The position numbers and the translations under genes were made by a program. DNA of 18,452 nucleotides from Synergistaceae bacterium (GTDB lineage: Bacteria; Synergistota; Synergistia; Synergistales; Synergistaceae), in contig JAISWP010000127.1 in NCBI GenBank assembly GCA_031271065.1, positions 1 through 18,452 on the forward strand. The letters run 5' to 3'. The notes beneath the pieces were generated by a model that did not search any database, was not told where the DNA came from, and worked only from the letters and a program-made list of their open reading frames with translations. This document shows, one piece after another, positions 6,278 through 14,003 of this stretch. Positions within the stretch are counted from its first letter, which is position 1, and every line of letters begins with the position of its first letter.

Positions 6278-7234
6278 ATGAAATGGAGATACATAGTGCG
6301 GAGGCTGTGCATAGCAGTACCTACGTTCTTCGGCATAACTCTGATAGTGTATATCATCGCGTCTTTCGCTCCCGGCAGTCCTCTGGACGCGTTTCTGGCC
6401 GATCCGAGAATTACCGCTGCGGAGCTTGCCAGAAAAAAAACAGCGATGGGTCTGGACCGTCCCGTGGCAGTCCAATATTTGATGTGGCTGAAAGCCTTTT
6501 TGGGCGGGGATTTCGGATTTTCCTTCAGCACCAAAAAACCAGTGCTCGACGTGATAATCCAGAGGATGGGGCCGACGCTCCTCCTCGCGTTCAGTTCTGT
6601 CGTATTATCAGTCGCGGCCGCCGTCTTTTTGGGCATATCGGCGGCTTCGAGAATCAATACGGTGAGGGATTACGCTGCGTCGGGGCTTTCTCTTTTCATG
6701 CTGTCATCGCCTAACTTTTTTGTCGGATTGGTATTGATATATATTTTTTCCGTAAAGCTGAAACTGCTCCCTTCCAATGGTCTGTACGACTCCGCCGGGG
6801 AAAAGTCATTCGGGATGCTGCTGCGGCACATGATTCTGCCAGTACTGGTCCTGTCGTTTCAGCATATCGGGAACTGGACGCGCCACATGCGTTCTTCCGT
6901 CATTTCGACCCTGACGGAGGATTATATCCGCACCGCCAGAGCAAAGGGATTGGGGAGAACGCAGACCATACTGCGCCATGCTCTGCGCAATTCCCTGACT
7001 CCGTTGCTTACCGTAATAGGCATGTCTATTCCCGAATTTGTCGGCGGCGCTGTGATCACGGAACAGATTTTCAGCTGGCCTGGCGTCGGTTCCCTGATGG
7101 TCCAGGCGATATCGTCGAGAGATTATCCCGTGATAATGGGGATCACTGTCTTTGTGGCCCTCCTGGCCCTCCTGTCCAACCTGGTCACGGATATCCTGTA
7201 CGGCCAGTTGGATCCGCGGGTCAGGTATGAATAA
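6278..7234 (+). CDS. Dpp/Opp-type peptide ABC transporter permease, DppB-like
   Basis: First permease of a peptide/nickel-type importer. From the ATG at 6278 the 318-residue protein opens MKWRYIVRRLCIAVPTFFG, the classic first membrane segment of DppB, and it carries the coupling EAA loop DYIRTARAKGLGRTQTILRH and the terminal motif FSWPGVGSLMVQAI. About six membrane segments are evident. Upstream in-frame starts exist at 6233, 6248 and TTG 6269. The TTG has AGGGG 4 nt before it, while the ATG at 6278 lies 13 nt from that AGGGG. I prefer 6278 by family alignment; 6269 is the main alternative. Any start before about 6206 is excluded by the promoter. The gene is first in a five-gene operon. Confidence 0.93.
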   Translation: MKWRYIVRRLCIAVPTFFGITLIVYIIASFAPGSPLDAFLADPRITAAELARKKTAMGLDRPVAVQYLMWLKAFLGGDFGFSFSTKKPVLDVIIQRMGPTLLLAFSSVVLSVAAAVFLGISAASRINTVRDYAASGLSLFMLSSPNFFVGLVLIYIFSVKLKLLPSNGLYDSAGEKSFGMLLRHMILPVLVLSFQHIGNWTRHMRSSVISTLTEDYIRTARAKGLGRTQTILRHALRNSLTPLLTVIGMSIPEFVGGAVITEQIFSWPGVGSLMVQAISSRDYPVIMGITVFVALLALLSNLVTDILYGQLDPRVRYE

Positions 7235-7254
7235 ACTGTGAGGCCTCAAGTACA

Positions 7255-8127
7255 GTGAAAATCCCAAAATTGGAGCATGGCAGAGGTTTTCGTCCGATAT
7301 CGGTTTTTACGCGGCACAAATTTGCCGTCGCGGGACTGATCGTTATTCTCTCGGAGATCATTCTGGTCGTCCTGCTGCCGGTTATTTTTAAAATGGACCC
7401 GATTGTCTCCGATCTCTCGTCTTTCGGGGCCAAACCCGGCGCCGGACATCTGCTCGGGACCGATTCCATCGGCAGAGACCTATTCGCGCGTCTCGTTTAC
7501 GGGGGCAGAACATCGCTGTTCGTCGGGTTTATGTCCACTTTATTCGCCGTCGCTCTGGGCGTTCCCCTGGGGTTACTGGCCGGTTACTACAGAAGATGGG
7601 TGGAATGTGCGGTCATGCGGCTGGTCGAGGTGTTCATGTCATTCCCGTCGATGGTGCTGATACTGGTGCTGGTTTCTGTCATCGGTCCTTCCGTATGGAC
7701 AGTTACAGTAGTGATAGGTTTTTTGGGATGGACTCAATTCGCCAGGTTGGTTTTCGCGAGCGTGCTTACGATCCGAGAGAAGGAATATGTCCTGTCCGCA
7801 AGCGCTATAGGGAGTTCCGACGCGGCCATCATTCTGAAATATATTTTCCCCGGCGCGGTAAATCCGGTTTTAATTGCAGGCACGTTCATGACAGCAAGCT
7901 CCATACTGCTGGAATCGTCGCTGAGTTTTTTGGGGATGGGGGTGCAGCCTCCGGCTTCAAGCTGGGGCAGCATGCTGTACGACGCTCAGTCCATCGCTGT
8001 TTTGTCCGGCAAACCCTGGCAATGGATCCCTCCAGGGTTCATGCTTATTTTAACTGTGCTGTGCATCAATTTTTTGGGAGATGGCATAAGAAATATGCTG
8101 GAACCAAAAAATAAAACCAATATCTAA
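7255..8127 (+). CDS. Dpp/Opp-type peptide ABC transporter permease, DppC-like
   Basis: Second permease, 290 residues. A cytoplasmic N-terminus and a first membrane segment (about residues 23-43) are followed by LLGTDSIGRDLFARLVYGGRTS, the hallmark of DppC/OppC proteins shown here only in part: GTDSIGRDLFARL. The coupling loop is EKEYVLSASAIGSSDAAI, and the C-terminal part has SLSFLGMGVQPPASSWGSM. The start is GTG at 7255, with GAGG 11 nt upstream, 20 bp after the DppB-like stop. It forms a heterodimer channel with the DppB-like subunit. Substrate class (peptides versus nickel or other small solutes) follows from the binding protein and is not fixed. Confidence 0.93.
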   Translation: MKIPKLEHGRGFRPISVFTRHKFAVAGLIVILSEIILVVLLPVIFKMDPIVSDLSSFGAKPGAGHLLGTDSIGRDLFARLVYGGRTSLFVGFMSTLFAVALGVPLGLLAGYYRRWVECAVMRLVEVFMSFPSMVLILVLVSVIGPSVWTVTVVIGFLGWTQFARLVFASVLTIREKEYVLSASAIGSSDAAIILKYIFPGAVNPVLIAGTFMTASSILLESSLSFLGMGVQPPASSWGSMLYDAQSIAVLSGKPWQWIPPGFMLILTVLCINFLGDGIRNMLEPKNKTNI

Positions 8128-8150
8128 CTTAAGAAAGGCAGGTAGTTAAT

Positions 8151-9749
8151 GTGAATGGTCGAAGATCCATCAAAGTATTCAGCGGCGCGTTTTTACTGAT
8201 GATTGCGGTCATTTTTGCGGGCGGGCGCGTGACCGCCGCGGAGAGCGGAAAAACGGTCACCATAGCTATGACGAGCGCATGGGATACTTTTCTGCCCATC
8301 AATTCGAGCAGCAACTACAGCAGGCTTATCTACGGACAGATTTACAGCAGGCTTGCGGCCGGGCGCATCGACGGCTCATACGTGCCCGATCTCGCGGACA
8401 GCTGGGAAGTCAGCGAGGGATCCACAGAGGTCACTTTCAAACTTAACAGGAACGTCAGATGGCACGACGGCGTTCCTCTCACGGCAGATGACGTAGTGTA
8501 TACCTTTCAGCTGTACTCGAATCCGAAACTCGACGCTCTGAGCCGTTATATGCTCCAGTATATCGCCGGAGCGGACGACTCCGGAGCGGAGTTATCGCCT
8601 GGTTCCATCGGTGTGAAGGCGGCTGACGATTATACTGTGGTGGTGACGCTGAAGTCTCCCATGTTTTATGAGACGCTGCTGAACGATTTAAGCGATGTTT
8701 TCATTGTGCCGAAGCACATTTACGAAGGGAAAACCATAGAGGAGCTCAACAGTCCGGCTGCGTGGGAGAAAACCCCGGTAGGCAGCGGTCCTTTCAAATA
8801 CGCGGACAAGATCGACGGCGAAAGAGTGGAGTTCACGGCGAACAAAGATTATTTCAGAGGCGCTCCGGACTTCGACAGGTTAGTAGTTCGCATTATTCCG
8901 GGCACAAACCTTCTCGCCGGACTGATAAGCGGAGAAGTGGACATACTGGCCGGGGGAGGACTCGGCAGCGTCCTGCTGGACGATTGGGAACTTGCGAAGC
9001 ATCAGCCGAATCTCGTGACGGAATCACTGCCCACAAGCAATTATCAGACTCTCGTCATAAACACGCAAAAAGAATATTTCACGGAACCGGCGCGGCAGGC
9101 CATCTCCAAGGCGATTAACCGCAAGGTGATAGTGGAGTCCCTTCTCAAAGGGGAGGGCGAGGCGGTTATAACGCCCATCACTCCGCTGAGCCGTTACTTC
9201 GACGACAGCGTCGAAATATGGTACGACCCCGCTGAAGCGGAAAAAATCCTCCGGGATGAGAAATTTCCCTTCGACAGGGAGCTGGTATTCCTGGTTCCGA
9301 CCGGAAATACCATGAGAGAACGGGCGGCAGCCCTGGTGGAACAGGATCTCGAGAGAATAGGGCTTAAAGTGCGGATACAGCTTGTCGACTTCACGACGCT
9401 CATGGACAGTATGCTGAAAGGGCAGCACGATTTCGGCATTATCGGTTCGGGCAACTCCTCTGATCCCAGTGAAAGCCGTCAGATGATCCAGCCAGGCAAT
9501 TCCGTGAATTTCGCGCTTTTGACGGATCCCGAACTTGCCGATATCTGCGACGAGGGAAACGCGGCGCTGACCTATGAGGAGAGGCTGCCTCACTTCAAAA
9601 AATATCAGAGGCGTATTCGGGATATTACGCCGATGGCTTATTTGTACACGACAAACGCGCTGATGGCGTATAACAAACGCCTCAGCAGGGTAAATCCAGT
9701 GAATTATCTGACGCTCTACTGGCCTACGTGGGAGTGGAGGGTCGATTAA
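8151..9749 (+). CDS. Periplasmic substrate-binding protein of peptide ABC importer (SBP_bac_5 family)
   Basis: The 532-residue protein has a Sec signal peptide (basic MNGRRSIK, hydrophobic core about 9-23, cleavage near TAA-E at 28-31) and no lipobox, so it should be free in the periplasm, implying a diderm cell. The family-5 signature is present as VRWHDGVPLTADDVVYTF (about residues 103-120). Later blocks include GSGPFKY and the hinge region LTLYWPTWEWRVD at the C-terminus. The start is GTG at 8151; AGG lies 8 nt upstream in a purine-rich stretch. It sits between the permease and ATPase genes in the same operon. Ligand may be a di- or oligopeptide; nickel or other ligands of this family cannot be excluded. 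Confidence 0.93.
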   Translation: MNGRRSIKVFSGAFLLMIAVIFAGGRVTAAESGKTVTIAMTSAWDTFLPINSSSNYSRLIYGQIYSRLAAGRIDGSYVPDLADSWEVSEGSTEVTFKLNRNVRWHDGVPLTADDVVYTFQLYSNPKLDALSRYMLQYIAGADDSGAELSPGSIGVKAADDYTVVVTLKSPMFYETLLNDLSDVFIVPKHIYEGKTIEELNSPAAWEKTPVGSGPFKYADKIDGERVEFTANKDYFRGAPDFDRLVVRIIPGTNLLAGLISGEVDILAGGGLGSVLLDDWELAKHQPNLVTESLPTSNYQTLVINTQKEYFTEPARQAISKAINRKVIVESLLKGEGEAVITPITPLSRYFDDSVEIWYDPAEAEKILRDEKFPFDRELVFLVPTGNTMRERAAALVEQDLERIGLKVRIQLVDFTTLMDSMLKGQHDFGIIGSGNSSDPSESRQMIQPGNSVNFALLTDPELADICDEGNAALTYEERLPHFKKYQRRIRDITPMAYLYTTNALMAYNKRLSRVNPVNYLTLYWPTWEWRVD

Positions 9750-10738
9750 CGCGAAATAACGATAATGTGAGCGCTTTGCTTTCAGTACGCGGCCTCAGGA
9801 CGTCATTTCAGACAGACGGAGGATCGCCGTTCTGCCCGGTGGACGACGTATCTTTCGACGTCGGGGAAGGTGAGATATTGGGCGTAGTCGGCGAATCGGG
9901 CTGCGGCAAAACCATGTCTATGCTGTCAGTCATGCGTCTGCTGCCGGATAACGGCCGCGTACTGGAAGGCAGCGCTCTGTTCCGCGGGATGGACATTATG
10001 TCCCTGTCGGAGCGGGAGATGTGCGCTGTCAGGGGCAGAAGGATCTCTCTTATCTTTCAGGACCCTCTTTCGGCTCTGAACCCTTCCATGACAGTCGGGT
10101 ATCAGATAATGGAACCATTTTTGATTCATCGCACGCTGACAAAAAAGGAGGCGAAGGAGGCTGCTTTGAACCTTATGCGCAAAGTTGGAATCCCTTCGCC
10201 CGAGCGGCGTTTCTCCGAATACCCGCACAATCTGTCGGGAGGCATGAGACAGCGCATTATGATCGCTGCCGCGTTGTCCTGCAGACCGTCCCTTCTGATC
10301 GCCGATGAGCCCACTACCGCACTGGATGTCTCGATTCAAGCTCAGATACTGGAACTGCTGCTTTCGCTGCGCGAGGACACAAATATGGCTATCATCCTGG
10401 TGACCCATGATCTGGGAGTGGTTTCGGAGGTGGCGGACAATGTCCTCGTGATGTACGCCGGAAGGGATATCGAATACGGAACGGCCGAAGAAGTACTCAG
10501 CCGCCCGAAACATCCTTATACCAACGGACTGCTGAGATCCGTCCCGAAACTGGAGGATGACGTTTTCATGCTTGATCCCATCGCCGGTTCCATTCCAAGG
10601 GCCTGCGAAATGCCGGACGGATGCAGGTTTCATCCGCGCTGTCCTTCCGCCGCCGATATGTGCCGGTCAGAAAAACCGGGCCGTTATCCCGGCAGCGGAA
10701 ATTCATACGTCTCCTGTTTCCTTTACAGGAATGTGTGA
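9728..10738 (+). CDS. Peptide ABC transporter ATP-binding protein, DppD-like
   Basis: First of two ATPases of the importer. Numbering from the GTG at 9728: Walker A GESGCGKT (55-62), Q-loop Gln111 in IFQDPLSALNP, signature LSGGM (169-173), Walker B D193-E194, and H-loop His227. The C-terminal oligopeptide-type extension has HPYTNGLL (262-269) and cysteines at 299, 305, 312 and 330, a set that in some family members binds an iron-sulfur cluster. The start is uncertain: GTG 9728 overlaps the binding-protein gene by 22 bp, and GTG 9767 begins just before the conserved LLSVRGL. Neither has a good Shine-Dalgarno sequence. The C-terminus overlaps the next ATPase gene by 4 bp. Confidence 0.92.
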   Translation: MGVEGRLTRNNDNVSALLSVRGLRTSFQTDGGSPFCPVDDVSFDVGEGEILGVVGESGCGKTMSMLSVMRLLPDNGRVLEGSALFRGMDIMSLSEREMCAVRGRRISLIFQDPLSALNPSMTVGYQIMEPFLIHRTLTKKEAKEAALNLMRKVGIPSPERRFSEYPHNLSGGMRQRIMIAAALSCRPSLLIADEPTTALDVSIQAQILELLLSLREDTNMAIILVTHDLGVVSEVADNVLVMYAGRDIEYGTAEEVLSRPKHPYTNGLLRSVPKLEDDVFMLDPIAGSIPRACEMPDGCRFHPRCPSAADMCRSEKPGRYPGSGNSYVSCFLYRNV

Positions 10739-11757
10739 GATGTAAGCCATTGCAGTCCGAGCTTTTGGTTCAAATCGATGGATTGACGAAATATTACAGA
10801 AACGAGCGGTCTATCTTTGGCTTTCGGCGGCCGCCGCTCCTGGCTCTAAATGGCGTGTCCCTCGATATTCGGACTGGCGAGGTCATGGGATTGGTTGGAG
10901 AATCAGGGTGCGGGAAATCGACCCTGGCTCACTCCATATTGCGCCTGATCAGGCCTGACAGCGGCTCGGCGCGTTACAGGGGACGTGACATTCTGTCTTT
11001 GAACAGAACAGAATTGCTGGAGATGCGCAGGAAGATGCAAATCGTATTTCAGGACCCATATTCCAGCCTTGCTCCGCATATGACTGCGGAGAAACTGATA
11101 GGCGATCCTTTGCGGGTACATGGCTGCAGGTCAGAGGCATCGATCCGTGAAATGGTCGTGAAACTGCTCTGTGAGGTCGGGCTGGACGCTGATTGCCTCC
11201 ATCGTTTTCCTCATGAGTTTTCCGGCGGCCAGCGTCAGCGCATAGGCATAGCCCGGGCGCTGATTCTGAACCCCGAATTTGTGGTCTGTGACGAACCGGT
11301 ATCCGCATTGGATGTCTCGGTCAGAGCCCAGGTGCTCAATCTGATGAGGTCCCTGCAAATCAGCAAAAAGCTGACATACCTCTTCATATCTCATGATCTG
11401 AGCGTCGTCAAACACATCAGTGACAGGATTGCCGTGATGTATATGGGAAAGATCGTGGAGCTGGCCGACAAATGGCGTCTTTACGCCAATCCCGCTCATC
11501 CTTATACCAAGGGGCTTTTGGGGGCTATTCCGAGTCTTCAGGGCAGGAGGCGGGGAGGAATTTCTCTGTCCGGGGATGCACCGGACGCGTATCAGCGTCC
11601 GTCCGGCTGCTGTTTCCGGAACAGATGCCCGGCAGCCGAGCTGGTTTGTAAAATCGAGGAGCCCGAATTGAAGGATGTTGGTCACGGGCATATGGCGGCG
11701 TGCCATTTGCAGGGTCCGCGCGGCGACGAATCAGTCCCGAGCGCGGCCATGGTCTGA
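10735..11757 (+). CDS. Peptide ABC transporter ATP-binding protein, DppF-like
   Basis: Second ATPase. From the GTG at 10735 the protein is 340 residues, with Walker A GESGCGKST (55-63), Q-loop Gln106 in VFQDPYSSLAP, signature FSGGQ (162-166), Walker B D186-E187, and H-loop His220. The C-terminal extension has HPYTKGLL and cysteines 292, 293, 298, 305 and 323. The GTG forms a GTGA overlap with the DppD-like stop, with AGGA 4 nt upstream, so translation is coupled. The frame stays open further upstream to an ATG at 10621, but that stretch is the DppD-like gene read in another frame. It is the last gene of the operon and is followed by about 130 bp with no clear gene. Confidence 0.92.
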   Translation: MRCKPLQSELLVQIDGLTKYYRNERSIFGFRRPPLLALNGVSLDIRTGEVMGLVGESGCGKSTLAHSILRLIRPDSGSARYRGRDILSLNRTELLEMRRKMQIVFQDPYSSLAPHMTAEKLIGDPLRVHGCRSEASIREMVVKLLCEVGLDADCLHRFPHEFSGGQRQRIGIARALILNPEFVVCDEPVSALDVSVRAQVLNLMRSLQISKKLTYLFISHDLSVVKHISDRIAVMYMGKIVELADKWRLYANPAHPYTKGLLGAIPSLQGRRRGGISLSGDAPDAYQRPSGCCFRNRCPAAELVCKIEEPELKDVGHGHMAACHLQGPRGDESVPSAAMV

Positions 11758-11888
11758 TAGATGAAAACGGGAGAAACATCACATATATTCTCGAGACACC
11801 TTAAAAAAGCGTCGAATGTGAAATTCTAAACAGGCGTCGGATAACTTTTCCTACGGCAGACAGTCACGTCCGATATATATTGACGGGC

Positions 11889-11924
11889 GCGGACCCGGCG
11901 GGAGGTCACGTCGCCCGGGTCCGC
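11889..11924. terminator. Strong hairpin at the end of the peptide importer operon and the aminotransferase remnant
   Basis: GCGGACCCGG (11889-11898) is a perfect inverted match to CCGGGTCCGC (11915-11924), with a 16-nt loop. On the plus strand it is followed by TGTTT, a weak tail that could end peptide importer transcripts; on the minus strand no U-tract follows. The remnant's stop codon lies in the loop. The rest of 11758-11888 shows nothing I can assign. Confidence 0.45.
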
Positions 11925-12187
11925 TGTTTCGGCATCAGGTCCCATATGCGCTCCAGGCGGTTTAACGCGTCGTACAGGGTCTCGTTTTTCTTCGCCCCCC
12001 ATGTTATGGAATATTGATGAGGCCCGGCATCCGCGACCTCTTTCAGGCGCGAGAGTATCTCTTTCGGCGGGTCGAAGTCCGGGAATCCCTGAGATAAATT
12101 GACCGCGCCGCACCTGAGCGATACGCGGGTCATGCGCCTTATCACCGAATCCGTAAAACCCGCCGTCCTGTCTGAGAGACTTCGCAT
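11906..12187 (-). pseudogene. Internally deleted PLP aminotransferase (class I/II), N- and C-terminal ends fused
   Basis: The 93-codon ORF starts with a clean N-terminus of a fold-type I aminotransferase (aspartate/kynurenine type): AVNLSQGFPDFDPPKEIL (28-45) and GPHQYSITWGAK (55-66). In intact proteins about 300 more residues follow, including the PLP lysine. Here the sequence jumps near codon 66 (about 11990) to KNETLYDALNRLERI, which resembles the extreme C-terminus of such enzymes. The middle, including the cofactor lysine, is missing, in frame. The ATG at 12187 has GGAGG 6 nt upstream and the promoter is intact, so the deletion is probably recent. An in-frame ATG at 12214 is less likely. 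It cannot be an active aminotransferase. Reading the tail as a C-terminus is an inference from its pattern. Confidence 0.75.
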
Positions 12188-12240
12188 GTCAAACCTCCGT
12201 AAAAACGCTGTCATATATTAATTAAACATATATATTTAAT

Positions 12241-12269
12241 ATGATATATTCTGATATCGTCCATGTCAA
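12241..12269 (-). promoter_or_regulatory. Near-consensus promoter of the truncated aminotransferase
   Basis: On the minus strand a perfect TTGACA (12269-12264), a 17-nt spacer and TATCAT (12246-12241, one mismatch) predict a start near 12234, about 47 nt before the ATG at 12187. The 12-mer TCATATATTAAT on the plus strand (12211-12222) lies 18 nt beyond the -10. Confidence 0.8.
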
Positions 12270-12287
12270 ACGGCCGCAATAATCGCA

Positions 12288-12293
12288 TATAAT
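12288..12293 (+). promoter_or_regulatory. Candidate -10 box for the UroD-like gene
   Basis: A perfect TATAAT at 12288-12293 faces the UroD-like gene. The matching -35 (around 12264-12270) is poor and overlaps the -35 of the divergent promoter. Transcription would begin near 12300 and include the foldable leader at 12319-12403. Confidence 0.4.
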
Positions 12294-12318
12294 GCTTGCA
12301 AATAGTTCTGCCGCAGGC

Positions 12319-12403
12319 CGCGCTGAACGCGTTCGGCGCGTTGGAGAGAAATGAGAGTGACGAAGCGAAACTTTGCGGATTGATCTCCTAACGCGGAAGG
12401 GAG
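12319..12403 (+). promoter_or_regulatory. Foldable mRNA leader of the UroD-like gene, candidate translational switch
   Basis: 12337-12347 (CGCGTTGGAGA) pairs with 12384-12395 as 11 bp with one bulged T, enclosing a CGAAG/CTTTG hairpin (12361-12365 with 12371-12375). The 3' arm contains CTCCT (12385-12389), which can instead pair with GGGAG (12399-12403) of the ribosome binding site. Separately, 12319-12340 is a 22-nt palindrome with a GAACGCGTTC core that competes for 12337-12340. No known riboswitch class is recognised. Confidence 0.45.
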
Positions 12404-12410
12404 CGCCGAG

Positions 12411-13487
12411 TTGAATGTGATGCCGGACATGGACGCGCGTCTTGCGCGTCACAAGCAGTTCTGGGGGCCGAAATTCGAAGGGGAGGGCGCTTACTTCGCG
12501 GCGGCTTCCCCGCTGCCGCAGTTCCGCAGCGCACAAGACAGGTACGCTCACTGGCTGGACCTGGACTACCGGCTCAAGGTAGCTTCGGAGAGTTTCGAGG
12601 ACGCGTTTTTTCTCGGGGACGCGGTGCCGAGAATAGACCCGGATTTCGGCCCCGGTTTTCTGCCGGCGCTCTTGGGGCGTCCGTACCGCATAGGCGGCGA
12701 GACGGTGTGGTTTGACATAGAACCCTTCTCCGACGCTTGGGAGATATACGAGCTCGAACTGCGGAAAGACCTCGACTATTACCGGACGTTCTCCGATTTC
12801 ACGCGGGAAATGTGCGAACGGAGCGAGGGGCGTTATATGGTTGGTGTCACTGACCCGGGCAGCGAGACGGATATCCTGGCCTCGCTCTACGAAAGAGAAT
12901 CGCTGCTGATGGACATGGTCCTCGATCCGGATAGGATAAAGCGGCTTTTGTCTAAAACAGGCGAATGGTGGAGGGAAATCACGCTCGAAAACGAGCGTCT
13001 CATACGCGGCGCGCAGAACTATACGGCCGCGTGGGTTCCGGTGATCAACGAAAGGCCCTGGGGACCCCTGCTGAGCGAACTGTCCGCGATGGTGTCCCCC
13101 GCCGTTTTCGCGGATATTATCGCGCCGTCCCTGGAGCGGATGTCCTCGGTGTTCGAACAGATACTCTTCAACCTGGACGGAAACAGCTATGTCAGGCATC
13201 TTCCCGAGATACTGAAACTGGATAAACTCCACTCGATAGAGTGGGACCCCAATCCGAAATGGGGTCCTGGCGGAGCGGAAAAGGATTTTACGACCGAGGA
13301 ATCTATCTCGGTGATAAGGGAGATACTGGAGCGCGGTAAAAAAATGGTATTCAACGAAATACCCGCCTGGCAGGTTCCTGTGATACTGGAGCGGATACCT
13401 CGCGACGGAGTGTTTTTCTACCTGGAATTCGAACGTTTGAACGAGGCGGAGGATTTTCTCGAAAGCGTAAGGCGCTGGATGCGCTGA
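12411..13487 (+). CDS. Uroporphyrinogen decarboxylase (URO-D)-like protein
   Basis: A 358-residue soluble protein, no signal peptide or membrane segment. Its second half, with ILFNLDGNSYVRHLPEIL and LHSIEWDPNPKWGPGG (about residues 254-290), resembles the C-terminal barrel strands of URO-D-like proteins, a family that includes heme-pathway decarboxylases and corrinoid methyltransferases. I do not see the heme enzyme's N-terminal arginine motif, and no corrinoid protein gene is adjacent, so the reaction is unknown. The TTG start at 12411 is supported by AAGGGAG 7 nt upstream; GTG 12417 and ATG 12420 are further from it. The gene stands alone, with its own leader and a long hairpin downstream. 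Confidence 0.7.
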   Translation: MNVMPDMDARLARHKQFWGPKFEGEGAYFAAASPLPQFRSAQDRYAHWLDLDYRLKVASESFEDAFFLGDAVPRIDPDFGPGFLPALLGRPYRIGGETVWFDIEPFSDAWEIYELELRKDLDYYRTFSDFTREMCERSEGRYMVGVTDPGSETDILASLYERESLLMDMVLDPDRIKRLLSKTGEWWREITLENERLIRGAQNYTAAWVPVINERPWGPLLSELSAMVSPAVFADIIAPSLERMSSVFEQILFNLDGNSYVRHLPEILKLDKLHSIEWDPNPKWGPGGAEKDFTTEESISVIREILERGKKMVFNEIPAWQVPVILERIPRDGVFFYLEFERLNEAEDFLESVRRWMR

Positions 13488-13538
13488 ACCGCGGTCCGTC
13501 CGCTCCGCGTGCCGGAAAACGCTGCGTATCAATGCCCC

Positions 13539-13590
13539 TCATTCCAATTTCAAGCCGGGTAAAAGCGTCTCCGGCCTGAAATTGGAATGA
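13539..13590. repeat. Long intergenic inverted repeat after the UroD-like gene
   Basis: TCATTCCAATTTCA (13539-13552) is perfectly complementary to TGAAATTGGAATGA (13577-13590), followed inward by an A-C mismatch and GCCGG/CCGGC, giving 19 pairs with a 12-nt loop. Neither strand has an adjacent U-tract, so it is not a typical intrinsic terminator. It could be a processing or stability hairpin or a dispersed palindromic unit. Confidence 0.7.
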
Positions 13591-13638
13591 ATCGTACCGG
13601 TGGTTTTATTTGGAGGTTTTATTTGCGCAAAGAGGGGC

Positions 13639-13683
13639 TTGACAAAAAAGAAAACATACGTAATATATTCATATTATTCATAT
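13639..13683 (+). promoter_or_regulatory. Promoter and tandem 9-bp repeat for the NMT1/TauA-type operon
   Basis: TTGACA at 13639-13644 is followed after 16 nt by TAATAT (13661-13666), or after 19 nt by TATATT. TATTCATAT occurs twice in tandem (13666-13674 and 13675-13683) over the likely -10 and start, a position suited to a regulator site. The first gene begins only at 14004, leaving a leader of about 330 nt. Confidence 0.6.
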
Positions 13684-13800
13684 CAATTATATAGTTATTT
13701 GATTGGAGCGATGCCAGTGCCGCCTGACGTAAATCCGCAAGAAAGTTCCTGCCAGCATCCGTCGTTACGCGCCCGCCCCGCCGGATTGCGGCGTTTGAAT

Positions 13801-13891
13801 CTGCGCGGCCATTTCGGAGCGGCTCTTTGTCCATACGGGCAGGTTTTTTCAATTCGCCGGACTGACCCGCGCAGTCTGCGGGCAGAGTTTT
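13801..13891 (+). promoter_or_regulatory. Candidate attenuator in the NMT1/TauA-type operon leader
   Basis: Terminator: CTG, bulged A, CCCGC (13862-13870) pairs with GCGGGCAG (13878-13885), then AG and TTTT (13888-13891). Antiterminator: CTGCGCGG (13801-13808) is a perfect 8-bp complement of CCGCGCAG (13867-13874), which includes the terminator's 5' arm. A weaker hairpin ends in six T at 13844-13849. No known riboswitch class is recognised; the rest of 13684-14003 carries no gene I would call. Confidence 0.5.
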
Positions 13892-14003
13892 AGGAGACGG
13901 AGGGGGTGGCGGGAAAAGAGATTCGCGCGCGTGTCATTATCTTGGCGTCAATAATTTCAGATTTTCGGTCTAGTTTGAATTTTAAGCGAGGGAGGTTTGA
14001 ATC

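Noticed and set aside
6278..11757. Peptide importer operon as a horizontally acquired island
   Set aside because: It looks somewhat less GC-rich than the flanks, but I could not compute composition reliably, and there are no integration marks at its borders.
11761..11829. 22-codon open frame (begins MKTGETSH) right after the peptide importer operon
   Set aside because: No ribosome binding site, no recognisable sequence, and no repeated codons or terminator pattern that would make it a leader peptide.
12222..13532. 436-codon open frame on the minus strand
   Set aside because: It lies opposite the UroD-like gene, has low-complexity Arg/His-rich sequence without family motifs, and covers the divergent promoter region. 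The plus-strand gene has a good ribosome binding site and recognisable motifs.
13711..13893. 61-codon open frame in the leader of the NMT1/TauA-type operon
   Set aside because: Not called as a protein gene: GGAG is only 2 nt from the ATG, the composition is Arg-rich and unconvincing, and it overlaps possible antiterminator structures. It is kept only as part of the attenuator hypothesis.
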